From the NCBI RefSeq assembly GCF_029168945.1, contig NC_083602.1, positions 27,081,323 to 27,145,322 on the forward strand: a stretch of 64,000 bases of DNA. Direction: 5' to 3'. The notes under the pieces were generated by a model. The model had not been told where the DNA came from. It was given only the letters and a program-made list of their open reading frames with translations, and made no database searches. This document shows, in pieces, positions 23,074 to 35,350 of the stretch. A program made the position numbers and the translations under genes. Numbering within the stretch: the first letter of the stretch is position 1; every line of letters starts with the position of its first letter. This DNA comes from Cannabis sativa. Taxonomy: Eukaryota; Streptophyta; Magnoliopsida; Rosales; Cannabaceae.

Positions 23074-23740
23074 CCGACATTCCCTCGGTTTGAACCAATT
23101 CAGTGAACTCTTTCCGCTTTGCACTGTGGACAACTTCATTGTAATATTTGGAGTTAAACAACTCCTTGAATTCTTCCCAGGTCATCACTGTGATGTCCCG
23201 AGTGAGGGTTATCAACTCCCACCACACGAGAGCGTCCTCCTAAAATTGGAAAGTGGCGCATGTCACCCGATCATTACCAACCACTCCCATAAAGTTGAGG
23301 ATCCGCTCGATCACTGTGAGCCACTGCTCAGCCTTCATTACATCAGGACCTCCCAGAAACACTGGAGGTGCCTGCTTCCGGAACCTTTCATACAACGGCT
23401 CCATACGGTTGCCAACAACAGGTTGTTCTGCTGGCACCTCTGGAACTGCCACGGCCTGAGCAACTTGAGGAGGCACGGCAGGAGGACCCTGCTGCCTCAA
23501 TCTCTGAATCTCTTCATCTTGTTGGTGGATCCGATCTTGCATTTCCGCAAATCTTTGCTCCCAGTCCGGAGGAGCTTGTGGTGGATTTACAGGGCGACCA
23601 CCCTGAGCACTGCCACGGCCACGGCCGCGACCACGAGGATTCTGGGGATTTCTCTGACCACCTCCGGTCTCAACCATATTACCCTTACTTCTTATATTTC
23701 GCGGGGCGTCCATTTTATAGGACTTAGCCTGCGAACCCAT
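23074..23740 (-). pseudogene. gag: Ty3-gypsy gag of E, truncated, one in-frame stop
   Basis: The frame from 23740 (a second Met at 23713, MDAPRN, may be the true start) has an RG-rich segment (GRGRGRG), a short coiled-coil-like stretch (about residues 85-100 from the first Met) and a capsid region. A TAG at 23240-23242 sits where relatives have Gln, just before a stretch reading EDALVWWELI; the frame then continues through TWEEFKELFNSKYYNE to the break at 23074. This matches the Retrotrans_gag family. The large plus-strand frame over the same bases (23090-23821) is its shadow. Confidence 0.88.
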
Positions 23741-23953
23741 AAGCCAGGCAAGTTAGACAGCGATCAAATTAACACCGCTCTTAAAGACTTTAAGGCAACA
23801 CACTTTAAAATAATTAATTAAAATCTAATATGCTTCCTAACATACTTTCACAATTATTTAAAATACTAAACAAGTACGGGCTTACTGAACCGTGAACCGA
23901 GCTTTCTCTGATGAAGATTGCACATGTTTTAGCAAGCTTCGGTAGACAAACCT
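23741..23953 (-). other. Leader of E
   Basis: About 210 bp between PBS and gag, AT-rich, with no feature recognised. Confidence 0.6.
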
Positions 23954-23969
23954 GGCGGCTCTGATACCA
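23954..23969 (-). other. Primer-binding site of E
   Basis: In element direction TGGTATCAGAGCCGCC, four bases after the LTR. This matches the initiator-Met tRNA 3' end. Confidence 0.9.
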
Positions 23970-24479
23970 AAATTGTAATGCCCTAATGCTAAGGCACGCT
24001 ACAGTGCTTTTTCAATTACAGTGCAATCTGTCTTACCAAAGAATTTTCTCAAAAAACGTGTCAAATTTAAACTTTTGTAATAATAATTAAACTTTATAAT
24101 ATATGAAAATAGTTACAAATGCCGAGATCCTATTTTCAAACTTTTTAAAAGTTAATATTCCAAAATACATTTATTACAGGTCGCACAGCGACTACCAAAA
24201 TACAATCCCCAGATGTCCTGAGATCGAACACTCCAGGTCGCGCTGCTTGACATGTACAATCTCATCCGAGCTCAGGTTCACTCCTGTTCAGCCTTCGCCT
24301 TTCCTTTACCTACACATGGAAGCAGAACTGTGAGTCGACAGACTCAGTAAGAAATCCATATAACATGTCAGATAATTTCCGACCTGTAGTTAGGCGCCCA
24401 TACACCTATTTACAGGGCTTCACAGATGAGCATGAACATTCAATACTAGGGTACAACCACTATACCACATACACAACGT

Positions 24480-24640
24480 ACCTCACTGTACGAGTGTTGG
24501 TAGGGTTTGTTTCGTACCCTGAGTACCACACACCTCAGCACTTTCCCGTACTCGTGTTGGTATCACTGTATTGTACTCATAAACAACACTCACTATACCA
24601 ATGCACTCTGTATCATAACCATATAAGTGTTGGTAATGCA
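24480..24640. repeat. Imperfect tandem repeat in E LTR
   Basis: The phrase gtgttggta recurs about every 60 bp (near 24494, 24552, 24627), alternating with gtacc/gtact phrases. The matching place in the solo LTR (about 31340-31520) has a similar, not identical, series. Confidence 0.55.
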
Positions 24641-24965
24641 AATAACAATCTAAGCATGCATATACACACATATACATACATTCAGATAATCATATCACAC
24701 ATTATATTCAGTTCTTACCTGATTTTCTGAATTCAAGTGTGCTGGCCGACCTGAACGGAAATCTTGTTCTAGATGGATGCCCAAATCACAATTTGAAACC
24801 GGGTAAGTTACATGATTAAAACCCTAATCACGGAAAACCCAAAACCAAAACCCTAGGTTCTGTTATACTCTCAATAGGTTATTCTAACTCTGGAAATGGG
24901 GAAACACCCAACCGAGGCATCGCAAAGGCGAAAATTGAGAAAATGAAAGGCCCGGGGAACCCTGC

Positions 24966-25017
24966 AAAAACCGGCTAGCCGGTTTTTGTGGCCCTGCAAA
25001 CCGGCTAGCCGGTTTGC
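24966..25017. repeat. Two copies of a 22-bp palindrome in E LTR
   Basis: Perfect palindromes at 24966-24987 and 24996-25017, each centred on ACCGGCTAGCCGGT and preceded by CCCTGC. The solo LTR has one copy (31852-31869), so a unit of about 30 bp was gained or lost. Confidence 0.85.
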
Positions 25018-26012
25018 ACCAGGTTTCCCAAAACCTTTCATTCATTGCTCAATTCTCCACCAAATGCAATGAAACCTTCCAGAGTACCTAATTAGGGCAT
25101 AAACAATATATTCCAGCCAGTATTTCACAGAACAAACCATTACAACTCAAGTTGCCACTAAAGCTCAAAGCTTTGAACTCAAAGCTCAAAGTTGCATAAA
25201 ACAAACAATAAACCTCAAAACCAGCTGCTATGAATTAAACTCAAACCAAAGTAACCCTAGAATTCGAACTAAACAAATATCAAACCCTAACAGCCCCCAT
25301 ATTACAATTTCACAAGTTCAAACTAAGCAAAAAACTTATAAATTCAAGGGACAAAGGTTTCTAGGGTTACCTCACTTGCAACAAAACCCTGAATCCTTGC
25401 CAAATCAAAAGAAAAAGGGAGCTTGGCTGAGTTTTCGTTCTGGTTTGAGAGGGGCCGAACACCAAGAGAGAGAAAGAAAAATTGTATTTTCTCTAAATTT
25501 GATTTCTTTTCTTATTTTGCTTTCTTCAAAAGTAATACTTCTCTTTTAAAATTTAATTAGGCTGAAATAAAATAGGTGTCATCACCCAAGGCTGCCACCT
25601 AACCCTCCTTAACCATTTTACTAAAATGCCCCTCAAACATAAAACTAGGGTATTCTAAAGCTAGGGGTAAAATGGTCAAATGCCATAACCCCGCTCAATC
25701 CCGATAATTTATTTCCTCAAAAATATTTCCCTCTAAGAAATAAGGTTCTAAACTTACCCATGTGATCAAAGTAGCCATCCATCGCATTTTCCGTTGTCGC
25801 CGAGCAAAAATTACAAAAATAACATATTTCACATATAAGCTAAATAATACCCCTAGAGTTTAATAAAATCTCCGGAATTGAGAAATTGTAACTCTAATAT
25901 TTATTTCCAAATATTGAGGTCCACAATTAAATAAATTCATAAATAATAATAAAATAATAAAAATTTGTGCTAATTGCCTTTACTAATCCAAATTACTAAA
26001 GCGGTCATTACA

Positions 26013-26410
26013 ATCATGGTGCTGAAATGGATCACACTACTCAAGTAAGCCTTATCTTGAATAGTCTGACTCCACCTTTTCTGCCCTATACATTAAATTA
26101 TGTCATGAATAAAAAGGAGATAGACTTTCATGCGTTAGTCAATGACCTTCAGACATATAAAAAATTGATTGGAGGAACCAAGAAGAAGGGGAGTAAACCT
26201 CACAATTCTGGTAATGGTAATGGGACGGTTAAACCTGAGGCACATGTAGCCTCTACTTCAAGAGCCAAGACAAAGAAGAAGTGGAAAAATACCAAGAAGC
26301 GAGCCAAAGCTGTGAAAACAGTTCAAAACAAAAAGGCTGCTGCTACTGGTGATGCACTAAAAGGAAAGTGTTTCTACTGCAATGAGAAAGGGCATTGGAA
26401 ACCCCAATGA
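26013..26410 (+). pseudogene. gag: Copia gag of D, 3' part, early stop
   Basis: Corresponds to the C-terminal half of the intact gag at 47557-48417. The frame runs through the Lys-rich stretch into the zinc knuckle CFYCNEKGHWKPQ, where the codon for the last Cys is TGA (26408-26410) instead of TGT. The final residues of the normal protein follow after the stop. The 5' half is cut off by E. Confidence 0.9.
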
Positions 26411-26579
26411 CCTAAACTTCTTGCGAAGAAACAAGGTATTTCTTTCTATAAACTTGATGAGTTTTAGTGAATTATTATCCAATTGGATTATTGATTCTGG
26501 ACTAACTTTGTTTATTTGTTTTTCTTCTTATTATAGCCCAAACTGCTTGAACTCAGATGCTATCTTAGTGAGTTGGATC

Positions 26580-28238
26580 GAAAAGCTGGACTAAGGGATG
26601 GAGTTCATACAAGATAAAGCTGAAGCTCATTTATTTATTTATTTATTTTTGACTTAATTGTTTTAGTTTCAAAACAATTTGGATTTCGAATTTTAGTTTG
26701 GAATTTTTATTCCCTGTTTTTCTCATAATGTTGCGATACATTTTTTTTATTTAATTTTAATAATATTTTTTTTTACAAATAAATTGCAATTTATGAGATT
26801 GAGCTTCATTTACTTTATCTTCAACCACAATTACTGATTATATTTTATGTTTGTATGTGTAAGTGTTTTTTATTATTGGTACAAATTCTATAATTTTTTA
26901 AAACTCTTCATAGAGTTATTATTACATAAACACTAGAAATTATTTCTATGTTTATAAATAATTGTTAATTCTAATACAATTATTATGAATTTGTTTAATA
27001 AAAGGATCTTTTGATCTGATAGGGGTGGAAAAGAATAATATGCAGTTCAACGATCTTTTATATCTAATGAACTCTGAATTATATTCAACTCAACATAATC
27101 TCTATAACACTTAGAGAATCATGATCTTTATAACCTTTAGGGGTGGATCATAATCTCTATATACTTAGGGGTGGATTTTAATCCACAGTACTCTCTGTAA
27201 CACATTTTCTTTAAACATGGAAGTAATATAATAAATTAGCTATTATCAGTATAAATCCTTGATCTTGATAATATGTTCCAGTTTAGTTTTACTGTTGTAG
27301 TAAATAATGATACCAATAAAGTTCTTTGATAATGTATCACACTACCTTAATTGAGTGGGAGAATTTTAAAATTCTTTACCCATCTTTATTTGGTTGACAC
27401 TTGTGATAGGAACTTAAGAACACTACTGAAAAGCAAATCTAACCATTTATGTGGATAGAAATAACTTATCAGAATTATGAGAATAAGATAAAAGAATTCT
27501 TGCATAGTCTATTCGAATGACTTGAGCCAAGATTTCTAAGTCTCATGGTATCTTAATTTGATTATTTAATCTCTAGCAAGTATTTTTCACTTCAAATACT
27601 AGTCTGCTATGTTGATGATTTAGTCTTAAAAGAAATTTCTAGTTTCAGACTAATACAATAAGTCTCAACTAGATAACCTTCCAAGCAATAAGAGGTTAAA
27701 AGTATTTTTTAACCAAACATCTACTATTGAGTGGGAGCTATCTGAGACGTAATCAAATAAGGAACGTTAAAAGGTACTCAAGAAAGATCTATGAAAGTGA
27801 TCTATATGTTTGATATTAAGGAACTGTATATCAGTTATCCTTATATCTATCCCAACTCATTCAAGATTTTGAGATGGTGGTTACTCTGGGGGTGGAGGAA
27901 TTATTCTATAATAATTCAGGCTCTACCGGAGAAGATTTATAACTTTGTAAATTCGAAATTACCTAAAAGTTATTTTACTGAAGAAAATTCTACACTGTAT
28001 TATCTCAATTCCAAATTTTAAAATATGAGAGATATGTCTTCTGTCTATTCAGATGTACTTTAAAAACAGTAAGGATTTCAATATCCCTTGATGAGTAAAG
28101 CATATAGTAAAGGATGTTTCATCAATGTATTTACGAACTTGTTTCCAGAAGTTTGGGTGGATTCAAATATACTACACTTGATCTGAAGATCAAGACAACA
28201 GATTGATTGAAATGCACAGTTTGTTTTATGTTAGTGCA
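26580..28238 (+). pseudogene. Eroded pol region of D
   Basis: Aligns with the pol remnant of A. It keeps the RT trace YVDDL (27608-27622) and the recurring aggggtgga and gagtgggag motifs. A 76-aa frame (27791-28021) is a chance opening. Confidence 0.68.
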
Positions 28239-28248
28239 AGTGGGAGTT
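28238..28248 (+). other. Polypurine tract of D
   Basis: AAGTGGGAGTT immediately before the 3' LTR. Confidence 0.85.
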
Positions 28249-29863
28249 TGTTGGGTTTTGTGCCCTAAATAAAACCCATTACAATCTGATTAGTTATCAA
28301 TCTAAGAAATTTGAAGTGATTTATGTTTGCATGAATTTTTCATGCTTATGGTTTAATATGTTTAATATATATATGCACAAAATCCGTTAAGTCCAGAACA
28401 TATCTTTCCAAGTCAATATCAATACTTGATCTTAGATTAAAAGAATCTAAATCCTGATATGCTTAGGCTCAACTCAGGAGTGCTATTCTTGTTCTTTGAT
28501 TTATTAGTTAAGCCTACTTTTGGGTCAGGGTGATACGTATATTTTGGGAACATGATAGTATGATTGAGTGGGAGCGTTGAACATAAATATGGAATCTATA
28601 GCTTCTACTGGTGTATAGAAGTCAAGTGATGATTCCCTTCGAGCTTAGCTAAATAGAAGTAAATGGATGAGCTCTTGTTTCAGTGACTAATTCATAGATC
28701 ACTAAAACATCATTTACTGGTAGCTAAGTGTTTTAAGGGGCCAAATACATTGAGGGGTAAAAACGGTAAAATTATCTCATCTCGATGTAAATCATCTATA
28801 TAGAGGATCTTTGATCACATTAAGATTATAACAATGGTTAAATGAGATAGCATATCTATATCGTGAAACATATAGAATGCTCTATATAAGTCTGAGAGTG
28901 CGATTCTAAGTTTTAAGAGTGGATTCAACAAGGAATTAATAAGTAGGGATTTACTTAGTAAATTCGGTTCACTTGTTGGAAGCTCAGCATATAGATCCAT
29001 GGTCCCCATTCTAGTTGAGACCATACTGTTTGTAAGACTCAATAATTGGTTTATAATTAATCAATTATAATTCTAAAGTTAGACTATGTCTGATTTGTGA
29101 ATTTTCACTAAGCGGGGGTGAAATTGTAAAGAAAAGAGATTCTATGTTTATTTATTAATTAAGAGACTTTATATGTCTAATTAATATTTATATTAAATGA
29201 AAATATTATTTAATAATCTATTTTAGTTATTAAATAATTAGTTTTGGCATTTAAATGGTTAGAATAGGAAAATTGGCATTTTTGAGAAAATAGAAATAAA
29301 AATTGTGAAAACTTCAAAATCCAAGTGAGGCCCATTAACACCTATGGCCGGCCACTTGAGTGAGTTTTTCCAATTAATATTTTCATTATTTTAATGCCTA
29401 ATAATTACTAACCTAAACCTAGTAGTTGCCTATAAATAGAAAGTGATGGCTCAGTCAAAATAACAAGTTTTCTTAAGATTGCCTTTTCAGAAAAACTGAG
29501 CCTTCCACCTTCTCTCTATAGCCGACCCTACCTCTTTCTCTTTTCCTCTTCACAATTTCGAAACCCCTAGTGATAGAGTAGTGGCCACACACAGCAAGTG
29601 GTACCTCAATCATAGATTGGAAGACTGTGAAGGATCACACACAAAGAGAAGGACATCCGGGCTCAGATCTTGATAATACTCTGCGACAGAAAGGATACAA
29701 GGGTTAGAGATCTGAGTGGAAGGAGACATTATTCCGCTACTACCAATGTAAGGTTTTCTTAACTTTATATGTGTTTAATTATCATTTTAGAAAGTTCATA
29801 TTTAGGATGTTAAACAACATACTTGTGAGTAAATCTAAAATCCTGGTAAAATAAATTCCAACA
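28249..29863 (+). repeat. 3' LTR of D, 1615 bp, internally deleted
   Basis: Starts TGTTGGGTTTTGTGCCC and ends ATTCCAACA. About 270 bp present in the LTRs of A are missing at about 28404, where gaacatat joins ctttccaag. TATAAATA is at 29431-29438. Confidence 0.9.
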
Positions 29864-30065
29864 GTTTCCCCACAGGTGTGACAAGGGCAATCCCTGCACC
29901 GGACAATTGATCTGTGGCTGACCCATCTACATGTAGTTTCCAGGTTGGTTCGCCTTTACTATTGCGCAGTTGAGGTTCTTTTACTAGCTCTGGGCTATTT
30001 TTTGAAGTGCTCTCTTCTTTACCCGTACATTCATACTGGCCCAACTCCACTACCCACTTGACCAA
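29864..30065 (-). pseudogene. Additional RNase H (aRH) fragment of F
   Basis: The frame reads a segment ending WKLHVDGSATDQLSGAGIAL, with the first catalytic Asp of an RNase H fold in the DGSA motif. Just after LEF the sequence passes into the D LTR. In Tat-lineage gypsy elements such a second RNase H lies between the RT-linked RNase H and integrase. Confidence 0.82.
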
Positions 30066-30830
30066 CCGTCCAGAGGCGTCAGGTTTTTTTAGTACTTAGC
30101 GTAATGGTTGATCAATGTACACCTGAAGAGGATAAGACTGAAAGTAAGGCATTAGCTTTCTTGTTGCTAAGATTAGACAATAAGTGAGCTTTTCTATCAA
30201 TAGGTACCAACCTTCAGCTTCAATGAGTCTTTTGTTGATGTAGTAGACCGAATGTTGGATATTATTCTCATCTCTAATTAGTACGACACTTACAACATGT
30301 TCCGTGACAGCCAGGTAAATCCCTAATTTTTCCCTATCCAAAGGTTTTGAGAGTATAGGGGGTTTTGCGAGTTGTGCTTTTAGCTCTTGAAAGGCATTCT
30401 CGCATTCCTCCGTCCATTCCAATTTTTTGTTTCCTTGAAGGATGTTGAAGAAGGGAACACATTTGTCCATTGACTTTGAAACAAATCTACTAAGTGCAGC
30501 AATCCGAGCAGTTAAACTTTGGACTTGGTTTTTGCTGGCAATTTCATATCCAGGAGCGCTTGAATTTTTTTTGGATTTGGTTCAATACCTCGGGCATTAA
30601 CGATAAAGCCCAAAAACTTACCCGCGCTAACTCTAAAGGGGCACTTTAAGGGATTGAGTTTCATGTTGTATTCCTTGAGAACTTTGAAGCACTCGTCTAG
30701 GTCATCTATGTGCCCACAACCTTGCTGGATTTGACGAGCATGTCATCCACATATACTTCCATATTTTGTCCGATCTAGTCTTTGAACATTTTATTTACAG
30801 ATCATTGGTATGTAGCTCCGGCATTCTTGA
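30066..30830 (-). pseudogene. RT C-terminus and RNase H of F
   Basis: Upstream of 30470 broken frames give the RT palm, with VYVDD encoded near 30745-30765, and a thumb region. The frame 30470-30096 holds the connection and RNase H: WTEECENAFQELK, then a region matching LGIYLAVTEHVVSVVLIRD and YYINKRL. Several frameshifts and stops occur. The 5' part continues at 32864 beyond the solo LTR. Confidence 0.85.
30826..30830. repeat. TSD CTTGA left of the solo LTR (partner 32864-32868)
   Basis: CTTGA precedes and follows the E-type LTR. Joining the flanks restores the RT sequence MPFGLKNAGATY. Confidence 0.95.
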
Positions 30831-32863
30831 TGTAACGCCCTAATGCTAAGGCACGCTACAGTGCTTTTTCAATTATTGTGCAATCTTTGCTAATCAAAGA
30901 AATTTCTCGAAAAACGTGTCAAATTAAAACATTTGTATTAAATACTAAACTTTGTAATATAATAAAATATTTAAAAATGCCGGGATCCCGTTTTCAAACT
31001 TTTTTAAAATTAATATTCCAAAATACACAAATTTACAGGTCGCACAACGACTATCAAAATACAACTCCCAGATGTCCTGAGACCGAACACTCCAGGTCGC
31101 GCTGCTTGACATGTACAACCTCACCCGAGCTCAGGTTCATTCCTGTTCAGCCTTCGCCTTTCCTTTACCTACACATGGAAGCAGAAACTGTGAGTCAACA
31201 GACTCAGTAAGAAATGCATATAACATATCATATAATTTCCGACCTTTAAATAGGCGCCCATACACCTATTTACAGAGCTTAACAGATGAGTATGAAGGTT
31301 CTAACTAGGATACGACCATGTACCATGTACCACATGCACTCAGTATACCATCGTACTAGTGTAGGTAGGGTATGACTGCACCTTGAGTATTGTTGGTGTT
31401 GTACCACAGACACCTTGTACCTTCCCGTACAAGTGCTGGTAACACCATGACGTACTTCCAAACATCATACACCTTACCAATGCACTTGGTACCGCAACCG
31501 TACAAGTGTTGGTAGTGCATGAATCACAACAAATAAGCATGTATATACAAACACATATACATACATTCAGATAATAACATCACACATTATACACAGTTCT
31601 TACCTGTTTTCCGAATTCAAGTGTGCTGGTCGACCTGAACGGAAATCTCGTGCTAGATGGATGCCCTAATCACATTTAGAAACCGGGTAAGTTATATGAT
31701 TAAAACCCTAATCCCGGGAAACCCAAAACAAAAACCCTAGGTTCTGCTATATCCTTAATGGGTTATTCTAACTCTGGAAATGGGGAAACACCCAACCGAG
31801 GCATCGAAATGGCAAAAATTGAGAAAATGAAAGGCCCGGGGAACCCTGCCAAAACCGGCTAGCCGGTTTGCACCAGTATTCCCCAAACTTTTCCTTTGTT
31901 GCTCAATCTTCCACCAATTGCCATGAAACCTTCCAGAGCACCTATTCAATGCATAAACAATAAAATCCAGGCAGTATTTCGCTGAACAAATCAACAAATC
32001 TCAACTTGCCATTTAAGCTCAAAGCTTTGAACTCTAAACTTAAAATTGCATAAAACCATCAACACCAATTAAAACCAGCAGCTAGGACTTAGAATCAACT
32101 CAAAAAGACCCTAAAATTCGAACCCTAGGCAATTCAAACCTGAATAGCCCCTAATTTACAATTTCACATATTCAAACCAGAGAAAAAGCTTAAAATCACA
32201 TCTTCAAAAGTTTTAGGGCTTACCTCCTCTCCAAGAATACTCAATCCTTAGCTTAAATCCAGAAATATGAGAAGGAAAAGTTGGCTTTTCCTCGGTTTGT
32301 CTCAGCCGAAAGAGAAAGAGAGGAAGCTTCAAGGGAAAATGTCTCTTTTTCCTATTTTTTTTTCCTTTTCTTAATTTTTCCTAAAATGAGAAGCTTAATT
32401 ACTTTGGCTGAAAATGAATAAGTGGCCAGCTGCCACCTTCTAATCCAGCAACCTAACCCTCCCCACAAATTGACTAAAATGCCTTTTAGTCCAATACTAA
32501 GGTTTTTCAAAAGCTAGGGGTAAAATGGTCAATTCCAAACCCCGCTCAACCCTGATAATTTATTTTCTCTAAAATATTTTCCACTAAGAAATAAGGTTCT
32601 AAACTTACCCATGTGATCAATCTAGCCATCCATCGCATTTTCCGTTGTCGCCAAGCAAAAATTAGAAAAATAACATATTTCACATATAAGCTAAATAATA
32701 CCCCTAGAGTTTAATAAAATCTCCGAAATTGAGAAATTTTAACTCTAATATTTATTTCTAAATATTGGGGTCCAAAATTAAATAAAGTCACATATAATAA
32801 TAAAATAATAAAAATTAGTGCTAATTGCCCTTACTAATCCAAATTACTAGAGCGGTCATTACA
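30831..32863 (-). mobile_element. Solo LTR of the E family (2033 bp)
   Basis: TGTAACGCCC to GGTCATTACA, matching the E LTR along its length. Flanked by a perfect 5-bp TSD with no internal region, so a full element was inserted into the F RT and then lost by recombination between its LTRs. Confidence 0.95.
31852..31869. repeat. Single palindrome in the solo LTR
   Basis: AAACCGGCTAGCCGGTTT, present twice in the E LTR. Confidence 0.85.
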
Positions 32864-33456
32864 CTTGAGACCAAATGGCATGACCTTAGAACAATATAGA
32901 CCCATATCTGTTCGGAAACTTGTAAGTTCTTGGTCTGGTGGATGCATTTTGATTTGATTGTATCCCGAATAGGCGTCCATGAAGCTTAATATCTCATGTC
33001 CTACTGTCGCATCCACAAGTTGATCTATTCTTGGAAGTGGAAAACAGTCTTTAGGACAAGCGTTATTGACGTCGGTGAAGTCAATACATACTCGCCATTT
33101 TTTGTTCAGCTTGGTTACTAGTACAGGGTTAGCTACCCAGGCCAGGAAGAAAGCTTCAATTATGAAATTGTTGTTGTGCAGCTTTTCTACCTCTTCTTTT
33201 AGTGCCAGGGCTCATTCTTTGTCCAATAGTCTTCTTTTTTTTGAACGGGCCGGAAGTTTGAATCGATATTTAGGGCATGTGAAATTATAGAAGGATTGAT
33301 TCCGACCATGTCATCATGTGACCAGGAAAAAATGTCTAGGTTTGCTCTTAGAAATTTTATCAGTGCTGATTTTACTTCGAGAAGCAAACCTTTTCCAATT
33401 TTGAGTTTTCTAGTCAGAACATTTGGGTCAATTTCAATATCTTCTAGTTCTTCCAC
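32864..33456 (-). pseudogene. RT N-terminal half of F
   Basis: The frame starting about 33456 reads through DIFSWSHDDMVGINPS, typical of the region before RT in Tat-like gypsy elements. Later frames give a WRVCIDF-like motif (about 33100), LVDATVGHEILSFMDAYSGY (RT motif with catalytic Asp, about 32960-33010) and KVMPFGLK, where the solo LTR interrupts. At least one frameshift lies between 33199 and 33020. Confidence 0.87.
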
Positions 33457-33699
33457 CGGCCCAACATTTGTATTTGGTTCCCCAAGTCAGGGATCCACAT
33501 CTTCGTCCCCGCCTTGGGCGGTCCCCTATTTGGCAATGCTCTTTCCCTTGTCCGAACTCTGACTGGAGGATTCTTTCTTTTTAGCCTTAGTTAGGGCAAG
33601 GTTTTAACATTCTTGTGCAACTTGTTGGTTCCCTCTCAGGCACCCTACCACATTTTTTGTTGCGAACTTGATGCACGAATGGAATATCGATGTAACAAC

Positions 33700-33970
33700 T
33701 TTTAAGTCGTATAAGGCTGGTCAGCCTAACATGACGTTAAAAGCTGATGGAACATCCAACACCAAAAATCGTGCCATCACAGTTATGCTCTTTGGAGCTT
33801 GCCCAACAGTGAGGGGTAGGCAAATTTTCCTTAAAGGTGCAACACTCTGGCTGAAGAAACCGTATACGGGCTGGAGGCAGGGGATTTGATCTTTGAGTTG
33901 GAGCCCTATTTTTTCATATGGCATTTTGAACAGGATATTTTCTGAGGCTCCATTGTCTATCATAGTTTAG
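33700..33970 (-). pseudogene. Aspartic protease of F
   Basis: The frame 33963-33721 covers the retropepsin-like fold: IDNGASENILF at the start and a hydrophobic end FNVMLG. The catalytic triplet reads DNG where active enzymes have DTG or DSG, so activity is probably lost. Confidence 0.8.
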
Positions 33971-33999
33971 GCCACTGTTTTGTTGGCTATTTGTACTTC

Positions 34000-34460
34000 C
34001 ACAACTAACGGATCGTTGTGCGAGAAGCAACTTTGACAGCATCTTCTTCACTGAATGTTATAGTGGATTCCTCCACCCGTGGTATTTTTGGTTTCCTTTC
34101 TTCTACGACTAGGACCACTTCTTTTTGCTCATGTTTTAAGGTTTGGGCATACATTTCCTTAGCTTTGCCCGAATCTCCAGCTATATGCGGGCCCCCCATC
34201 ATGACTTGCAAATGTCCATCTACTGATGGAGGTTATAATAAATCTTGGTTATTGTCTTCTTGGGCGGCCCTCTTATTCTGGTCTGCCTTGACATATTTAT
34301 GCATGTGCAGGTTATTTTTTCTTATCAGGAATTAAATTTCGCGCTTCAAATTGTTGCATTCATTGGTGTCATGGTCATAGTCTCCATGAAAATGGCAAAA
34401 CTTGGACATGTCCCTCTTACTTATGTCCTTATTCATGGGAGCAGGTTTCTTGTACGGAAT
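34000..34460 (-). pseudogene. Gag-protease linker of F
   Basis: Broken frames (for example 34211-34005) between gag and protease. Composition is rich in Glu and Lys. No separate domain recognised. Confidence 0.5.
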
Positions 34461-35350
34461 TATTGACTGAGTAGCATGTAGATGGTCTCCAAGTCGTCAG
34501 TCAGGACAGAGAAAGCAGTGAATTTGGAAGGATTTTCTTTAGGGGTCTGTTTGGCTTTGCCAGCAAACTTTCCCTTTTTCCCATTGCCTTGTCTGTTGTT
34601 GTTCTTAGATCTTTTACCGACCGAGCTTGAACTACTAGGGTACTGGGTGCCTTGAACGGACGTTCCAGTTGAAGGAGCTTGTGATTGGCCCAGTTTAGGT
34701 TTGACATCTGCTCGTTGAATGGCTTCTTCGAGCTTGATGAAACCATCTGCGTGGTCGAGAAAATCCCTCATAGAATCTACTGGACCACTTTTCTTGATGT
34801 CCTTCCACAGCTCTCTGAGAATCTCGATGCCCCCAGTATGGCAGCTAATTTCCCTTCTTTAGTTAACCGTGCCACTTTTGTCGCCTCCGTCATGAATGTG
34901 CTTATGTAAGCTCAAAGAGGCTCTCCTGGTCTTTGCTTCACTTCGACCAATTCTTCTAAATGTAACGGGAGTTGGTGTGTAGAAGAGAATTGTGCATGAA
35001 AGTTCGAGCAGAAAGCCTTCTAAGAGTTAAACCTTCCTGGTGTCAACTTGAAGTACCATTGTTGAGCGGTTTCTGAGAGTGTGGCAAGGAAAATTCTGCA
35101 ACGCACATCTCCTCGTACCCCTTGCAAATTCATTTGCATTTCAAAATACATAAGATGTGATAAGGGATCTTCTTTCCCTGTATACATCTTCCAGGTCAAC
35201 ATTTTAAACTTGTGGGATAGCTGTAGAACATTAATCTCTGGAGTAAATAGGGATTGACGTGCTCGGTCTTACTCGATATCATTGAGCTTTTGACCAACCA
35301 GGCCTTGGAACATATTTTTTAGTTCATCCAACTGTGCTTGCACGGCTGGA
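34460..35350 (-). pseudogene. gag: Gag of F, capsid region
   Basis: The segment 35202-35020 reads YTGKEDPLSHLMYFEMQMNL and ends QQWYFKLTPG, the Retrotrans_gag signature. The segment 34771-34460 begins MRDFLDHADGFIKLEEA, the usual C-terminal part of Tat-like gag, followed by a Ser/Lys/Asn-rich tail. Stops and frameshifts separate the pieces. Confidence 0.85.

Larger units (their letters stand above)
23074..26012 (-). mobile_element. Ty3-gypsy element E, 5' part (LTR, PBS, gag N-terminus)
   Basis: In element direction: 5' LTR (26012-23974), PBS (23969-23954), leader, and the first two-thirds of gag, cut at 23073/23074 by B. On its other side the LTR adjoins the middle of the D copia gag, so E is inserted in D; the expected TSD at 26013-26017 is ATCAT. 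The rest of E lies left of the window. Confidence 0.88.
23974..26012 (-). repeat. 5' LTR of E (2039 bp)
   Basis: Plus-strand view: starts TGTAATGCCCTAATGC and ends GCGGTCATTACA, inverted TGTAATG/CATTACA ends. A second copy of this LTR stands alone at 30831-32863. It contains a short run of imperfect repeats near 24480-24640 and two copies of a long palindrome (24966-25017). Confidence 0.93.
26013..29863 (+). mobile_element. Copia element D (type II), 3' part
   Basis: Starts within gag at the E insertion point, then decayed pol, PPT and a shortened 3' LTR. At 29863/29864 it adjoins the RNase H region of gypsy element F, so D is inserted in F. The 5' part of D is left of the window. Confidence 0.88.

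Noticed and set aside
23090..23821. Open frame of 243 aa on the plus strand
   Set aside because: It lies antisense over the gypsy gag of E, whose minus-strand translation matches a known family (RG-rich start, WEEFKELFNSKYYNE).
24480..24640. CRISPR-like spaced repeats
   Set aside because: Imperfect, few, within a plant LTR and without uniform spacers.
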